DNA from: an uncultured Clostridia bacterium
Lineage (GTDB): Bacteria; Bacillota; Clostridia; Oscillospirales; Ruminococcaceae
Assembly (NCBI GenBank): GCA_947307175.1
Contig: CAMZIK010000006.1
Location: 1 to 50,228, forward strand
Direction of reading: 5' to 3'
Length of the DNA stretch: 50,228 nt
This document shows, in pieces, positions 34,901-43,825 of the stretch. Below the pieces are notes generated by a model. That model was not told where the DNA came from. It saw nothing but the letters and a program-made list of their open reading frames with translations, and searched no databases. Position numbers and translations under genes: made by a program. The first letter of the stretch is position 1. Every line of letters starts with the position of its first letter.

Positions 34901-37900
34901 GGTGTGCCGTATATAGTTGCAAATTATACAGGCGTTATTGAAAACACAACAAATTACGGTGTGCTTGCGCTGACAAATAATAATACTGTCTGCAATTTTA
35001 ATCTTGGCGGAACGAGCACGGAATGGATATTGCCTGATGGCTTCAGAGGTATTGGATGTATCGGATTTAAGAGGACTGATCTTACCAACAGAACTATCAG
35101 CCTGCATAAGTTCAATGGAAAGAATAATAATGGCGAAGGCGATGAAGTTACCATTACAATGAATATGTCGCTTCAGCATTATGAGGCAGTCTGGGATAAT
35201 TATTTGCCTGTTAACAACAGTCAGGGCGGTTTTGGTCTGTTTAATACATTACATCACAATAGATCTGATCAGGGAACCGTAGAAGATGAATATAAGATCA
35301 GTAATCTTAATATCACAGGTACAATTGATTACTTTGTTTTCTATCATGGTGCTAATACTGGTGTGATGGCATATAATAAGACAAACATTCCAAATGCTGC
35401 TTATTTGAATTGCGGCGGTATTGCTGGATATGCCGGTTTTGGCGGAAATGATAGTATTACTGTAGAAGATATAGGTGTTTCTGGTCTTACTGTTAATGGC
35501 TTTGAAACAGCAGGCGGTTTCTTTGGTAATCTCCAGCTTTCTAATAAAAATGCATCATATCATCAGGTATCTATATCAGATATTGATGCACAGGAGGCAT
35601 TTACTGTTCATAGTAAACGTTATGCAGGAGGAATAATCGGATACTTTAAACAAGGGAATCTGAGCATCAGTGATGTAAAAATATTATTGCCAACGGTGCT
35701 TAATGAATACGTCGGAAGTAGTATAACTGATTTTGATAATGGTGTTGGTGGATTAATAGGCTATTGTCAAAATGTTAACGGAAACAGTCCTATAGTATTA
35801 ACCGATATCCAGCTTGGTCAATTAAGCAGTAATGTTACATCACGAATAGGATATATTGATGGATACCCTTGCACATCTGCTACCACGGCAACTGTTGTTG
35901 CTGGTGGTATAATCGGAAGAAATAATACGTATAAAGGAAGTAATGATTACTCCTTAAAAATAGAAAATTGTAACGTTTATAATATCAGTATTTATGGTCA
36001 CAGAGTCGGTGGACTGATCGGAAGTGATGCCGCAGATAATAATACAAATACTCAGTCGAAAATACTTATTTATAACTCTAATGTTAAAAGTAATAATGAA
36101 TCTGAATTATATGGTTTATTTCCATCTAATTCTAATTCCAATAATTTAAAGCACAGAGCGTGTGGAGGCTTGATGGGTGGTTCAAAAGCTGCAAATGGAG
36201 TAGTGATAGATACTTGTTTAGTTGAAGGTTATACTTTACAAGGATATCAGGATACAGCTGGTATATGTGCCAATGCTGAAGGAGGAGCATTTGAAGTACA
36301 TAATTTTAGGATTAAGAATGTAAATATGCGTTCTGATTATTCAGCCTGTCTGTTTGGTTGGTTGCCTACGGCAGTTAAGGGCTATAATATTCTTTGTGAT
36401 AACATCCAATTCCAGGACAGGACAGGTGGCACAACGGAAAACACATCTGGTCAGCATGGTTATCTTATTTCTAAAAATAATGGCAATAATATTAAAATAG
36501 TTGGTCTTTCTTGTAAGAATACTACTCCTAAACCTGGTTATTTTATACCATCAAAATTTATAGGAGTCAATGATTATTCAGGCGGAAATAATTATATTAT
36601 TTTTGCAGATTATAATTATGCTGCTTCTGATAGCAATAAAACGTTTGCTAATGTAAATACTGGAGCAACTAATGTTACTGATTATGCAGGCGCTGTGGTT
36701 TCTGATAATAACCCATATGTAACATCAAGCCCTAAAATGTTTATCGGAAACAATCAGTTCCTGACTGGTGATGCCGTAAGCTCCACAGATTACAATAATT
36801 CCGCATTGAAGCAAATAATACTTGATAAGCAAGATCCTCAAAAGAGCTTAAACGGTGCTCAATCCTATGCGAAAGCTCCTGCTGTTGATACAAACTTGCT
36901 TAAAGATGTCACTGATAATTTTACGACATCAAAGGCTGAGTTCGGAACTGCTTTCTCTTATGATTTCCCGATGCTTAAAGTAGAAGATACAAATAAAACT
37001 AAGATAACAAATTATATCAACTACTATATCCAGAATCTTACTAACTCGCCATCTTCATTCACTTTCCATCAGGATAAAAAGACAGCTGATAACAAATCGT
37101 ATATTTATAAAGTAACTATGCACAAATGTACTTATTCTGATGGCGCGTTTACAGTCGGAGCAGACGGAACAGGATCATTGGAACGTACGAACACTGGATT
37201 CAAGATGGATCCGAATAAAATCGATAACAATGATCCGAACACCCCACAGTTTACACTTATGGATGTTAAGTTCCTTGATCCTTCAGACAATAGTAAAGTT
37301 GCATATCACCTTTATGTTCCTATCTATGTTAAAAAACTTATCCAGTATAAGTTCAGCGCAAAGCTGGCAAGTGGAACAAATTATTATGAAGGTGCATACA
37401 CAAACATTTCCGCTGGAAACACCTTGTTTGATAACCTCGGCAGCCCTGTTACAATGAGGCTTGAGTATACCTATGACCGAGAGACTCAGGATTGGGCTGA
37501 TGCGATAAACGGCGGAGAAAATGTGCTTACCGGATCAAACTTTTACAAGGAATTGCTGCTGTCAATGAATGAGAACGGCTGGGCTCCTAATTCGAGAATG
37601 GTGCTGGTCGATGCAAATAACAAAGATAAGCACTATTATATGGATGCAGCTATTACACAGGCGGATACAAATGGTGATTATCATATCGCATTTGAATCCT
37701 TTACCACCACAGGTACTGCACAAGGCACAGCATATTCTCCTGCACCGTTTAATGATTTGCTGACGATGTCTATAAGCACCGAAGGAGACTGTACATTGGT
37801 GACCACAAACAGTGCATCAGATGCTACCGTAAAAGTCGGTGATCAGTATTATAAACCTGCACCGGAGGATTATACAGGTACAAAGTACAAAGTTGTTGTT

Positions 37901-39358
37901 TCAGCTGTTCAGCCTGAAGTGTACTATCTTAGCTTCTTTACAAATAAGACCCAGGGCAGAGATAATATCTATCACTATGAGATAAAATCAGTTGAGCGAT
38001 TTGAGCAGCGTGGCACATCCGATACAGGATGGAAACCTAACAAGATCTTCAGAAACAATAATGATCCTGTCCATCTTATCATCGGAAATCTTTACACGAA
38101 CAACGATTTTGCAATATCAGTTACTCCGCAGATCGCTTCAACTAAAATGAGTAAGAACAATTCTGTGCATACTGTTACAATGACAGCCCACATAGGTCTG
38201 ACAGAAACAGCAAAAACAGCGCTGATAGCTAATAATCTGGAGCAGAATGAAAACTCTACCATCTATCAGACCTTCCTTATGAACTATAAAACAACGGAGC
38301 TTGTCGATAATCTTCCGGTAACAAGGATCGGAGTGGACAAATCAGCTATTTCATCAATAACGGTGACAAGCTATAAGATCTATCACGGAGCAACTGCTTC
38401 AGGTACCGGTACAACTGTTCCGTATTCTGACCCTGAAGATTTGATGACAACCAACTACATCGAGCTTAGAAACAATCAGAACCTCAATGAGTATCTGAGA
38501 GATTCAACAGAAGGTCATGACAATATGGCTACTATCCAGGTAACATTTGCAGTTGAGTATTCGGAAAAGAATCTTCCAAGACAGTTCCCTGAGAGGGGAG
38601 ATGAAATCGATACAAGAGTCGGCGCACAGGTCTTTGGCTATTCAAACATTTCTTCAACCGTTGAGAGCGGTGCTTACAGCGCAACATCTGAACCTGCCGA
38701 AGACGTTGACAATAATAATGACCCGGTAAGGTATTATACAAAGAGCTCTGCATCTGCAAGTCTGACATATAATGCCGAAAAGACAATGACCGATTCTAAC
38801 GGACAGTATAGTTCTCTTGGCATCAATCCGTTTGACGAAGGAACGAAGGATACCAATAAGGGCCATATCGACTCGACCGCAACTTACAGCTTCCTTGACA
38901 TTCAGAATCCGACCGATTACATCGAGTTCAATATTACTCTGACAAGTAAAAAGGACAACAATTACGGTACACCGCTTGACATCAGACAGTATTTCCAGAA
39001 CCTGACGATCAAAGCCGACAAGACTTCGTCCACACCTTTGTATACTCAGGGAACGGATACATCAACAACGAATGTCGTAGCATCTATGAGTTCAGACGGG
39101 ACCAGAATAACACTCAGAGCTAAAAAGGATTCTCTGAAAAAGGTAGCTGATAAGGTTTATTCGATTTACGTTTCGTTCGATGTCCTCACAGGAGACGACA
39201 ACGGTTTCGGAGATACTAAAGCATACTCCAATTACAAGGTAAACATCACAGCAGATATGTACAGCAGTCTCACTGATACGAGCACGCCTGATCAACAGCA
39301 TCACGCATCGGATCACATCATCTATACCAACTCCAAACTGCAGTACAAAATATTCTGA
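28964..39358 (+). CDS. Surface operon protein 4: giant GLUG-repeat beta-helix adhesin-like protein
   Basis: A 3,464-residue secreted protein. The signal peptide is RVVSALTAFVMVFCALPAAE, after a basic stretch. ATG 28964 lies 10 bases after AGGAG and is preferred over the ATGs at 28955/28958. From ~200 to ~2500 it carries many GLUG-like turns (GGLVGEME, GGLFGVLE, GGLIGKYS, GGLVGKAT, GGLLGYCW, GGIAGYAG, GGFFGNLQ, GGIIGYFK, GGLIGYCQ, GGIIGRNN, GGLIGSDA), the signature of right-handed parallel beta-helix adhesins. The last ~900 residues have no GLUG turns and look like several beta-sandwich domains. There is no LPXTG, SLH, CWB2, dockerin or C-terminal TM, so attachment must be non-covalent or through the three preceding proteins. 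The middle of the gene is clearly more A/T-rich than its surroundings. It ends in a strong terminator. Confidence 0.8.
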   Translation: MKKYISNFLRKKTGKRVVSALTAFVMVFCALPAAEIGEKLGNLDFTSISVNAADDDTPPSGYAFLHNPADSNKISLSIKDFYDYADSYKKYPGYHQNDEITIKTSSGTTQYYQREFAGLGTSTKPFAGKINVEANNPLVFNLDAPLFKYVTDTAELNGTTGISIARFYGHDIPSGQTIKDTTPLLAENVVKKNGTKATWTVNIVKPSATDDGESGTLEPFGGMIGTMGADAELTLNVTMDQQTNDTGAIALKSKSNLGLACGLIKQNATLNFSIGASSGGTIRNISSIETSSGNVGGLVGEMESGSTFNYTGRNIQNNSTSISTGNEGYSGGVVGKINKATVVLPSSPAYSIAQLISGKKGTGTIYGYYQPKSNETSIDLTKYSIDDTKTEVNGTGHIGGLFGVLECDHDFAFTTAATIKSKHNAGEASSYGGLIGKYSNTLLSNTLSIGGLTTSTNLSGGKATYYGGAIGIIDDTNASYVKFDGFTVNKAYNADSLTFGGLVGKATKAFVDANNVTINVNGSFSGGGLVGDLGNGVLRLTGTTNLSGAKSSETTSNGHLYGQIVGNRDSALVFAETGWVLRRSAAVEADDIGAWGEVLRFDSKGTDTETDDETTYDLTYEQFDDNTVLTVNETTHAISISDSPYTISDTADFAATALNIQISSGSIVTSGSTSDTISLEDDIVLSGTGLTGFTRDNNKDNSLTESHCVFSGSFNASGHTITLAIGEPYGYRGETNLSTAATRSDGDGRIYNHRYNGLFGILQGSDDTSFGSIDDSTITINGKCSVSPKANSVYVGSVAGVATNKVNIYSVNVSTTFDYGGSKDLYLGRLVGEINSPVAIEDEETPEVEIANCEFSGVVSGTNNSSETCIGGVAGKIYHTANEQQYWNLQNLTVSGTVENKATKTQQIIGGLIAKIEGYSASSGFNSRKLVLNNITTSDLEIKGAAATSMGGLLGYCWLNTDVVIGVVDEDTGEVVEETSVNIDSGSKVTASGAVKDMAGLVYNATGKWSVNDLNINAIEIAANTPRSFGMIVNKGWYSANTNYKTDDSSSAIYLLLTSTDCYEISSATIGTLSSAAVFDELVAYSAYYRDDGNNRLATDASGDEYILKNGNGVVSIHIAAEPEEEGDSPTLGLVMEEGSESNSYKAQTSLGAKPNPWTRYYYDLDVITNPEYGYSGQNAGKLMLWGLNKYAHRSIKNNFSDPFTNNNINVNNADYDMTGYSWYPVDVDFSVAVKGNFKFANKEFELSEAENAGDHDSQKSSISTEYNNVDYKTQHYLMHCGLFRNVYSGKTVTINSNMRLRGNVAKTDKYCGVLICGTVDGSSDTNKATITINNLELQGAYIHNIENLTGASVTYAPLLINKITKYTNLTVKNVKTSTTTNYRYIDDSCIPYINRDDDNFPKAGSSLIGEVGSSTAKGLNLVFETIQLDGRTAALATGNNTLNTKYRTNRTIFTKATLLDKFEFESGSKGKYTYTWTDDWGSSSQKKVTYGKEVGYKTEGEFPNQERKYFEGSTADAEEYTNPGVNNDTDGEAISTILKNSFLPYVATPYDPNGDTHQLEVNHRTSNAEGCGTYNDPYIIKKASELQNIALIINGDASNGTKITLPNETEMSTFWCEDKTGKSHHKVFEFNGTNFINGDTTLSSTQVRTYLARAYYQIGDNFTIESTINFGGISNFTSIDSTNNFAVFRGVIDGDGFTITNTSSSPLIVNSYGCVIKDLTVSVQNSADISLTQNSIAAFPTCTSYGGLIANILGGDNMLDGVSVDYSLMTKLIKINTSNSTYNQLIPVGGYIGVVVDGAVIFKNMSSSTQGLSTIPSGKLKYNNSNLALNNQQYLYVNPIIGRVINGYAVTESTSYKTSENDVTMHNGKKNYSIADITKDNNIAMLSTGAYTSIGTSSYSTDVSIPNAQALFVMSLLTQSSTTVGTPGTGALTLGTSGSYDGSLKVRRRAAYSEVGTDAANDDKPADYNAAIADTATSGVPYIVANYTGVIENTTNYGVLALTNNNTVCNFNLGGTSTEWILPDGFRGIGCIGFKRTDLTNRTISLHKFNGKNNNGEGDEVTITMNMSLQHYEAVWDNYLPVNNSQGGFGLFNTLHHNRSDQGTVEDEYKISNLNITGTIDYFVFYHGANTGVMAYNKTNIPNAAYLNCGGIAGYAGFGGNDSITVEDIGVSGLTVNGFETAGGFFGNLQLSNKNASYHQVSISDIDAQEAFTVHSKRYAGGIIGYFKQGNLSISDVKILLPTVLNEYVGSSITDFDNGVGGLIGYCQNVNGNSPIVLTDIQLGQLSSNVTSRIGYIDGYPCTSATTATVVAGGIIGRNNTYKGSNDYSLKIENCNVYNISIYGHRVGGLIGSDAADNNTNTQSKILIYNSNVKSNNESELYGLFPSNSNSNNLKHRACGGLMGGSKAANGVVIDTCLVEGYTLQGYQDTAGICANAEGGAFEVHNFRIKNVNMRSDYSACLFGWLPTAVKGYNILCDNIQFQDRTGGTTENTSGQHGYLISKNNGNNIKIVGLSCKNTTPKPGYFIPSKFIGVNDYSGGNNYIIFADYNYAASDSNKTFANVNTGATNVTDYAGAVVSDNNPYVTSSPKMFIGNNQFLTGDAVSSTDYNNSALKQIILDKQDPQKSLNGAQSYAKAPAVDTNLLKDVTDNFTTSKAEFGTAFSYDFPMLKVEDTNKTKITNYINYYIQNLTNSPSSFTFHQDKKTADNKSYIYKVTMHKCTYSDGAFTVGADGTGSLERTNTGFKMDPNKIDNNDPNTPQFTLMDVKFLDPSDNSKVAYHLYVPIYVKKLIQYKFSAKLASGTNYYEGAYTNISAGNTLFDNLGSPVTMRLEYTYDRETQDWADAINGGENVLTGSNFYKELLLSMNENGWAPNSRMVLVDANNKDKHYYMDAAITQADTNGDYHIAFESFTTTGTAQGTAYSPAPFNDLLTMSISTEGDCTLVTTNSASDATVKVGDQYYKPAPEDYTGTKYKVVVSAVQPEVYYLSFFTNKTQGRDNIYHYEIKSVERFEQRGTSDTGWKPNKIFRNNNDPVHLIIGNLYTNNDFAISVTPQIASTKMSKNNSVHTVTMTAHIGLTETAKTALIANNLEQNENSTIYQTFLMNYKTTELVDNLPVTRIGVDKSAISSITVTSYKIYHGATASGTGTTVPYSDPEDLMTTNYIELRNNQNLNEYLRDSTEGHDNMATIQVTFAVEYSEKNLPRQFPERGDEIDTRVGAQVFGYSNISSTVESGAYSATSEPAEDVDNNNDPVRYYTKSSASASLTYNAEKTMTDSNGQYSSLGINPFDEGTKDTNKGHIDSTATYSFLDIQNPTDYIEFNITLTSKKDNNYGTPLDIRQYFQNLTIKADKTSSTPLYTQGTDTSTTNVVASMSSDGTRITLRAKKDSLKKVADKVYSIYVSFDVLTGDDNGFGDTKAYSNYKVNITADMYSSLTDTSTPDQQHHASDHIIYTNSKLQYKIF

Positions 39359-39368
39359 CCCAACCATT

Positions 39369-39398
39369 TACAGAGCCGGTTTTCCGGCTCTGTTTTTT
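39369..39398 (+). terminator. Terminator of the surface operon
   Basis: ACAGAGCCGG-TTT-TCCGGCTCTGT followed by TTTTT, ten bases after the stop codon. Confidence 0.9.
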
Positions 39399-39508
39399 GT
39401 GCATTTTTTGATATAAAAACAGGGCAGAGAAAAGTGCAAAAATATGTGGAAAAACTTTCAGCAATCGTGAACTTTTTTTAGTCAAATTTCAAAGCTTTTT
39501 GGGGCTGA

Positions 39509-39537
39509 TTGACTATGCAGAAATAATGGTGTATAAT
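39509..39537 (+). promoter_or_regulatory. Promoter of the CxxC-repeat/CWB2 gene
   Basis: TTGACT, 17-bp spacer, TATAAT, about 48 bases before the ATG. Confidence 0.8.
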
Positions 39538-39585
39538 GAAAGAAATATGGGGTCAATATTGGTGTAAAAAGGAGCGTTCAGTTTA

Positions 39586-42500
39586 ATGAAAAAAAGACTA
39601 TTATCGGCGCTGCTCGCAGTCTGCCTGATGTTCGGCTCGGCAGCAGCTCTGCCCGAAGGTTGTTTTGATTATGATTCGCAGATAACCGCAAGTGCGGATA
39701 CAAGCGGCGACTATACCTATACCGTGCTTTCTGATGACAGCGCAAAAATAACAAGATGCAGCGGAACAACACGCACATCTGCATCTGTGACAATACCGAG
39801 TGACCTTGGCGGACATAAGGTCACCACGCTTTCTGCTAATACTGCAGGCATTTTTACAATGCTTGGAGGCATGAAGAATACCTACATCAAAACGCTGACA
39901 CTGCCGACTACCGTTAAAACTATCGAGTCAAGTGCTTTAGCATCAATGCATGCTCTTACGACCGTAAATCTGAACGAAGGTCTTACAACTATTGCATCAA
40001 GTGCTTTTCTCAACGCCATATCACTCCAAAGCATAACCCTGCCTGCAAGTCTTACAAGCCTTTCAAACAACGCTTTTGAAGGCTGCACCGCACTTGCAAG
40101 CATCAACGTCAAGGACGGGAACAGTACATACTGTTCAATAGACGGAGTAGTCTATAACAAGGCAAAGACCCAGCTGGTGCTTTGTCCTCCCGGCGCAACG
40201 ACTATATCTATTCCAAGTACCATAACTTCTATCCCCGATAAAATGTTTTCAGGTGCTTCTAACCTTAAAAGCGTAACGCTCCCCGATAACCTTACTTCTA
40301 TCGGCAAGCAGGCTTTCTTCGGCTGCACATCTTTGAAAACCATTACCATTCCTAAAAATGTGACCTCTATCGGAGAGAAGGCTCTTGGTTATTATAAAGA
40401 CCCGAACTCTATTGACGTGCTTAAAGTCAGCGGCTTTACGATCAAAGGCTATAAAGGCTCTGCAGCAGAGACCTATGCAAAAGCTAACGGCTTCACCTTT
40501 GAAGCCATAGGCGAGAGCTGCTCACATACATACGGCAGCCCGACATGGACCTGGACACAGTCCTCAAGCACTTCCTATACCGCAAGCGCAACGTTCAAAT
40601 GCTCAAAATGCGGCGAAGTGTCTGCTGCTCAGAAAGCAAGCATAAGCACCGTCCAGACCAGCGCAACCTGCACCACTGCGGAAAAGTATGTCTATACCGC
40701 AAAGGTGACCTTCAACAGCCAGACTTATTCCGATACCAAGACCGTGACCAAAGGTTCAGCCCTCGGTCATGACTGGACAGATTATAAGACCACGACCGAA
40801 CCTACCTGTACCAAAGACGGCGTAAGCACAAGGAGCTGTAAAAGAACAGGCTGCAGCACCACGGAAACAAAATCGATAACCAAGCTCGGTCATGATTACA
40901 GCATAAAGGTCGTAGCTCCGACCTGTAAAGACCAGGGCTATACGCTTCATTCCTGCACACGCTGCACCGACAGCTATAAGGATACTTATACCGATAAAAC
41001 CAACGATCATAAGTGGAGCGACTGGAAAACCACCAAAGAGCCTACCGAAACGACCGAAGGCACAAAGGAAAGAAGCTGCTCTGTCTGCGGAAAGAAAGAG
41101 ACCGATACTATCCCCAAGAAGTCTCATACCCATAACTATACCACCAAGACCGTAGCTCCGACCTGTACCGCACAGGGCTATGTCCTACATACCTGCACAG
41201 GCTGCGGAGATACCTACAAGACTAACTATAAGGATCCTCTCGGACATTCATGGACAGACTGGCAGACCGTAGAAGCTGCCACCTGTACAGCCGACGGAAA
41301 AAAGACAAGGAAATGCCAGAGATCAGGCTGCAATGAAACTGAAACACAGATAATCACAAAGCTCGGACATAAATATTCTGCTTCCGTAGTAGCTCCTACC
41401 TGTACAACTGCGGGCTATACCCTGCATAAATGTACACGCTGCACCGACAGCTATAAGGACGAACACAAGGACGCTCTCGGTCATGACTATGTTGCAACCG
41501 TCGTAAAACCGACCTGTACCGCAAAGGGCTATACCCTGCATAAGTGTTCACGCTGCTCGGATAACTATAAGGATACTTATACAGATAAGGTCGATCATAA
41601 GTGGAGCGATTGGAAAGTCACCAAAAAGCCTACCGAAACGACCGAAGGCTCAAAGGAGAGAAGCTGCTCCGTCTGCGGAAAGAAAGAGACCGAGACTATC
41701 GCTAAAACGACCCATAAGCATACCTATACCACCAAGACCGTAGCACCGACTTGTACCGCAAAGGGCTACACTCTGCATACCTGCTCAGGCTGCGGTGATA
41801 CCTACGAGGATAACTATAAAGATCCTCTGGGACATTCTTTCGGCGATTGGAAAACGACCACCGAACCGACCTGTACAGCCGACGGAACAAAGACATGTAC
41901 CTGTAAGAGATCAGGCTGCAATGCAAAGAAAACAAAATCTGTTTCAAAGCTCGGTCACAGCTATACCACCAAGGTCGTAAAACCGACCTGTACCGCAAAG
42001 GGCTATACCCTTTATACCTGCATAAGATGCGGAGAAAGCTATAAGGAAAACTATACCGCTGCGACAGATCATACCTGGGGCGCATGGAAGACCACAAAGG
42101 CAGCTACCGAAAAGACCGAAGGCACAAAGGAAAGAAGCTGCACCGTCTGCGGAAAGAAACAGACCGCAACTATCCCTAAAAAGACTCATACCCATAGTTA
42201 TACCACCAAGACCGTAAAGCCGACCTGTGAAGCAAAGGGATATACGCTCCACGTCTGCAAGGGCTGCGGCGATACCTATGTAGATAACTATAAGTCAGCT
42301 CTCGGACATACCTGGGGCAAATGGAAAACCACTAAGGAGGCTACCGAGACCTCAACAGGTCAGAAGGAAAGATACTGCTCCGTCTGCAATAAGAAAGAAA
42401 CAGCAGTAATACCAATAAAGAAGCATACCCATACCTATACCACCAAGACCGTTGCTCCGACCTGCACCGCAAAGGGCTATAAACTTCATACCTGCAAGTG

Positions 42501-43821
42501 CGGATACAGCTATAAGGATAATTATAAAGCAGCTCTGGGTCATAAATGGTCATCATGGAAAACTACCAAAGCTGCTACCTGTACAGCAGCAGGTACAAAG
42601 ACAAGGACCTGCTCTGTGTGCAAGAAGACCGAGACAAAAACAGTCGCAAAGCTCGGACATAACTATAAAGCAACCGTCGTAAAACCGACCTGTACCGCAA
42701 AGGGCTATACCCTGCATAAGTGTTCACGCTGCTCAAAGAGCTATAAGGATACCTATAAAGCAGCCCTCGGACATAAGTGGTCATCGTGGAAAACAACTTC
42801 CTTTAACCTCAAAAACAATACCTCTGTGCAGCAGAGAAAATGTTCACGCTGCTCAAAGACATCAACGAGAACTATATCCAATGCCGTGACCCGTCTTGCA
42901 GGCGCAAACAGATATGAAACGGCTTCTATCATCTCCTCAAAGATGTATACCAAAGCCGATACCGTGATAATAGCAACAGGCATGACATATCACGATGCTC
43001 TCGTTGCCGTTCCGCTCGCAAGCGCTTATAACGCACCTCTGCTCCTTTCGACCGAAAAGCATATCACAGCTCAGACCGAAGCAGAAATAAAGCGCCTCAA
43101 AGCAAAGAATATCATCGTTATCAGCACAAGCGGCGCTATCGGCGCTAATGCAAAGGCAGAGCTGAAAGCCCTGAAACTCAATGTAACTTACATTGAAGGC
43201 AAGACCTGCTTTGAAACAGCTGCAAAAACAGCAAAGGCACTGCAGACAAAAACAAAGAAAGCACCACAGACCGTCTTCTTTGCTACCGACAGCGCCTATG
43301 CAGATGCACTTTCCGTAAGCCCTGTTGCAGCAATAAAGAATGCTCCTATCATCTATCTCAAAAATACAGGCAGCCTCGATAAAGCAACAGCTTCTTATCT
43401 GAAATCAGTGAAGGGAAGCGTAAAGAACGCTTATATCATCGGCGGCGACGGCGTAATAAGCAACGCTATGATGAAAAACGTCGCAAGCGCCCTCGGTCTT
43501 ACCGTCAATAAGACCGTACAGAGAGTCTGGGGCAATGACAGATATGCTACCTGCGTTGCAGTAAACAAAAAGTTCGCAAAGACCTTAAGCGGTGAGAACC
43601 TCTGTGTCGCAACAGGAATGGATTTCCCTGATGCCCTTGCAGGAGGCGTCCTCGCTGGAAATTATAAAGCTCCGCTGCTGCTTGTGAACGGCAAGCTCAA
43701 AACAGCAAAGCTCACCGATGAGCAGATAGCCTATATCAAAGAAAAAAGCTCGCCTCGCATCACCGTCTTCGGCGGCGTTGGCGCAGTTTCCGACGACTAT
43801 ATCAAACTTATCACTGGCTGA
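39586..43821 (+). CDS. Cell-wall-anchored protein: BspA leucine-rich repeats, CxxC repeat array, three CWB2 modules
   Basis: A 1,411-residue secreted protein. Signal peptide at residues 1-~23 (KKRLLSALLAVCLMFGSAAA). Residues ~75-290 are BspA-type LRR_5 repeats (LTLPTTVKTIESSALASMHA; VTLPDNLTSIGKQAFFGCTS). Residues ~305-1095 form an array of short units, VAPTCTAKGYTLHTCSGCGD followed by YKDxYKxxLGHxW and a WKTTxxPTxTxxG...RxCSxCGKxET half; paired CxxC and a His per unit suggest zinc binding or disulfide bonding. Residues ~1096-1411 are three cell wall binding 2 modules (TRLAGANRYETA, ATGMTYHDALVAVPLASAY, IIGGDGVISNAMM, GNDRYATCVA, VFGGVGAVSDDYI), which in clostridia anchor proteins non-covalently to an anionic wall polymer. 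The likely role is adhesion or binding at the surface. It is monocistronic, with own promoter and terminator. Confidence 0.9.
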   Translation: MKKRLLSALLAVCLMFGSAAALPEGCFDYDSQITASADTSGDYTYTVLSDDSAKITRCSGTTRTSASVTIPSDLGGHKVTTLSANTAGIFTMLGGMKNTYIKTLTLPTTVKTIESSALASMHALTTVNLNEGLTTIASSAFLNAISLQSITLPASLTSLSNNAFEGCTALASINVKDGNSTYCSIDGVVYNKAKTQLVLCPPGATTISIPSTITSIPDKMFSGASNLKSVTLPDNLTSIGKQAFFGCTSLKTITIPKNVTSIGEKALGYYKDPNSIDVLKVSGFTIKGYKGSAAETYAKANGFTFEAIGESCSHTYGSPTWTWTQSSSTSYTASATFKCSKCGEVSAAQKASISTVQTSATCTTAEKYVYTAKVTFNSQTYSDTKTVTKGSALGHDWTDYKTTTEPTCTKDGVSTRSCKRTGCSTTETKSITKLGHDYSIKVVAPTCKDQGYTLHSCTRCTDSYKDTYTDKTNDHKWSDWKTTKEPTETTEGTKERSCSVCGKKETDTIPKKSHTHNYTTKTVAPTCTAQGYVLHTCTGCGDTYKTNYKDPLGHSWTDWQTVEAATCTADGKKTRKCQRSGCNETETQIITKLGHKYSASVVAPTCTTAGYTLHKCTRCTDSYKDEHKDALGHDYVATVVKPTCTAKGYTLHKCSRCSDNYKDTYTDKVDHKWSDWKVTKKPTETTEGSKERSCSVCGKKETETIAKTTHKHTYTTKTVAPTCTAKGYTLHTCSGCGDTYEDNYKDPLGHSFGDWKTTTEPTCTADGTKTCTCKRSGCNAKKTKSVSKLGHSYTTKVVKPTCTAKGYTLYTCIRCGESYKENYTAATDHTWGAWKTTKAATEKTEGTKERSCTVCGKKQTATIPKKTHTHSYTTKTVKPTCEAKGYTLHVCKGCGDTYVDNYKSALGHTWGKWKTTKEATETSTGQKERYCSVCNKKETAVIPIKKHTHTYTTKTVAPTCTAKGYKLHTCKCGYSYKDNYKAALGHKWSSWKTTKAATCTAAGTKTRTCSVCKKTETKTVAKLGHNYKATVVKPTCTAKGYTLHKCSRCSKSYKDTYKAALGHKWSSWKTTSFNLKNNTSVQQRKCSRCSKTSTRTISNAVTRLAGANRYETASIISSKMYTKADTVIIATGMTYHDALVAVPLASAYNAPLLLSTEKHITAQTEAEIKRLKAKNIIVISTSGAIGANAKAELKALKLNVTYIEGKTCFETAAKTAKALQTKTKKAPQTVFFATDSAYADALSVSPVAAIKNAPIIYLKNTGSLDKATASYLKSVKGSVKNAYIIGGDGVISNAMMKNVASALGLTVNKTVQRVWGNDRYATCVAVNKKFAKTLSGENLCVATGMDFPDALAGGVLAGNYKAPLLLVNGKLKTAKLTDEQIAYIKEKSSPRITVFGGVGAVSDDYIKLITG
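40740..42880 (+). repeat. Tandem coding repeats of the CxxC array
   Basis: Near-identical DNA units recur in frame, for example ACCTGTACCGCAAAGGGCTA at about 41515, 41752, 41990 and 42688. Two unit types alternate (a GYTLHxCxxC type and a WKxTxxPTxT type). The similarity at DNA level indicates recent expansion or ongoing homogenisation, so copy number may vary between strains and short-read assemblies may collapse it. Confidence 0.85.
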
Positions 43822-43825
43822 AAAC

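Noticed and set aside
28964-39358. Polymorphic toxin or RTX-type secreted toxin
   Set aside because: Length fits, but there is no toxin domain, no GGxGxD nonapeptide, no delivery domain and no immunity gene downstream.
40740-42880. CRISPR-like array
   Set aside because: The repeats are contiguous, in frame and coding, without unique spacers of uniform length.
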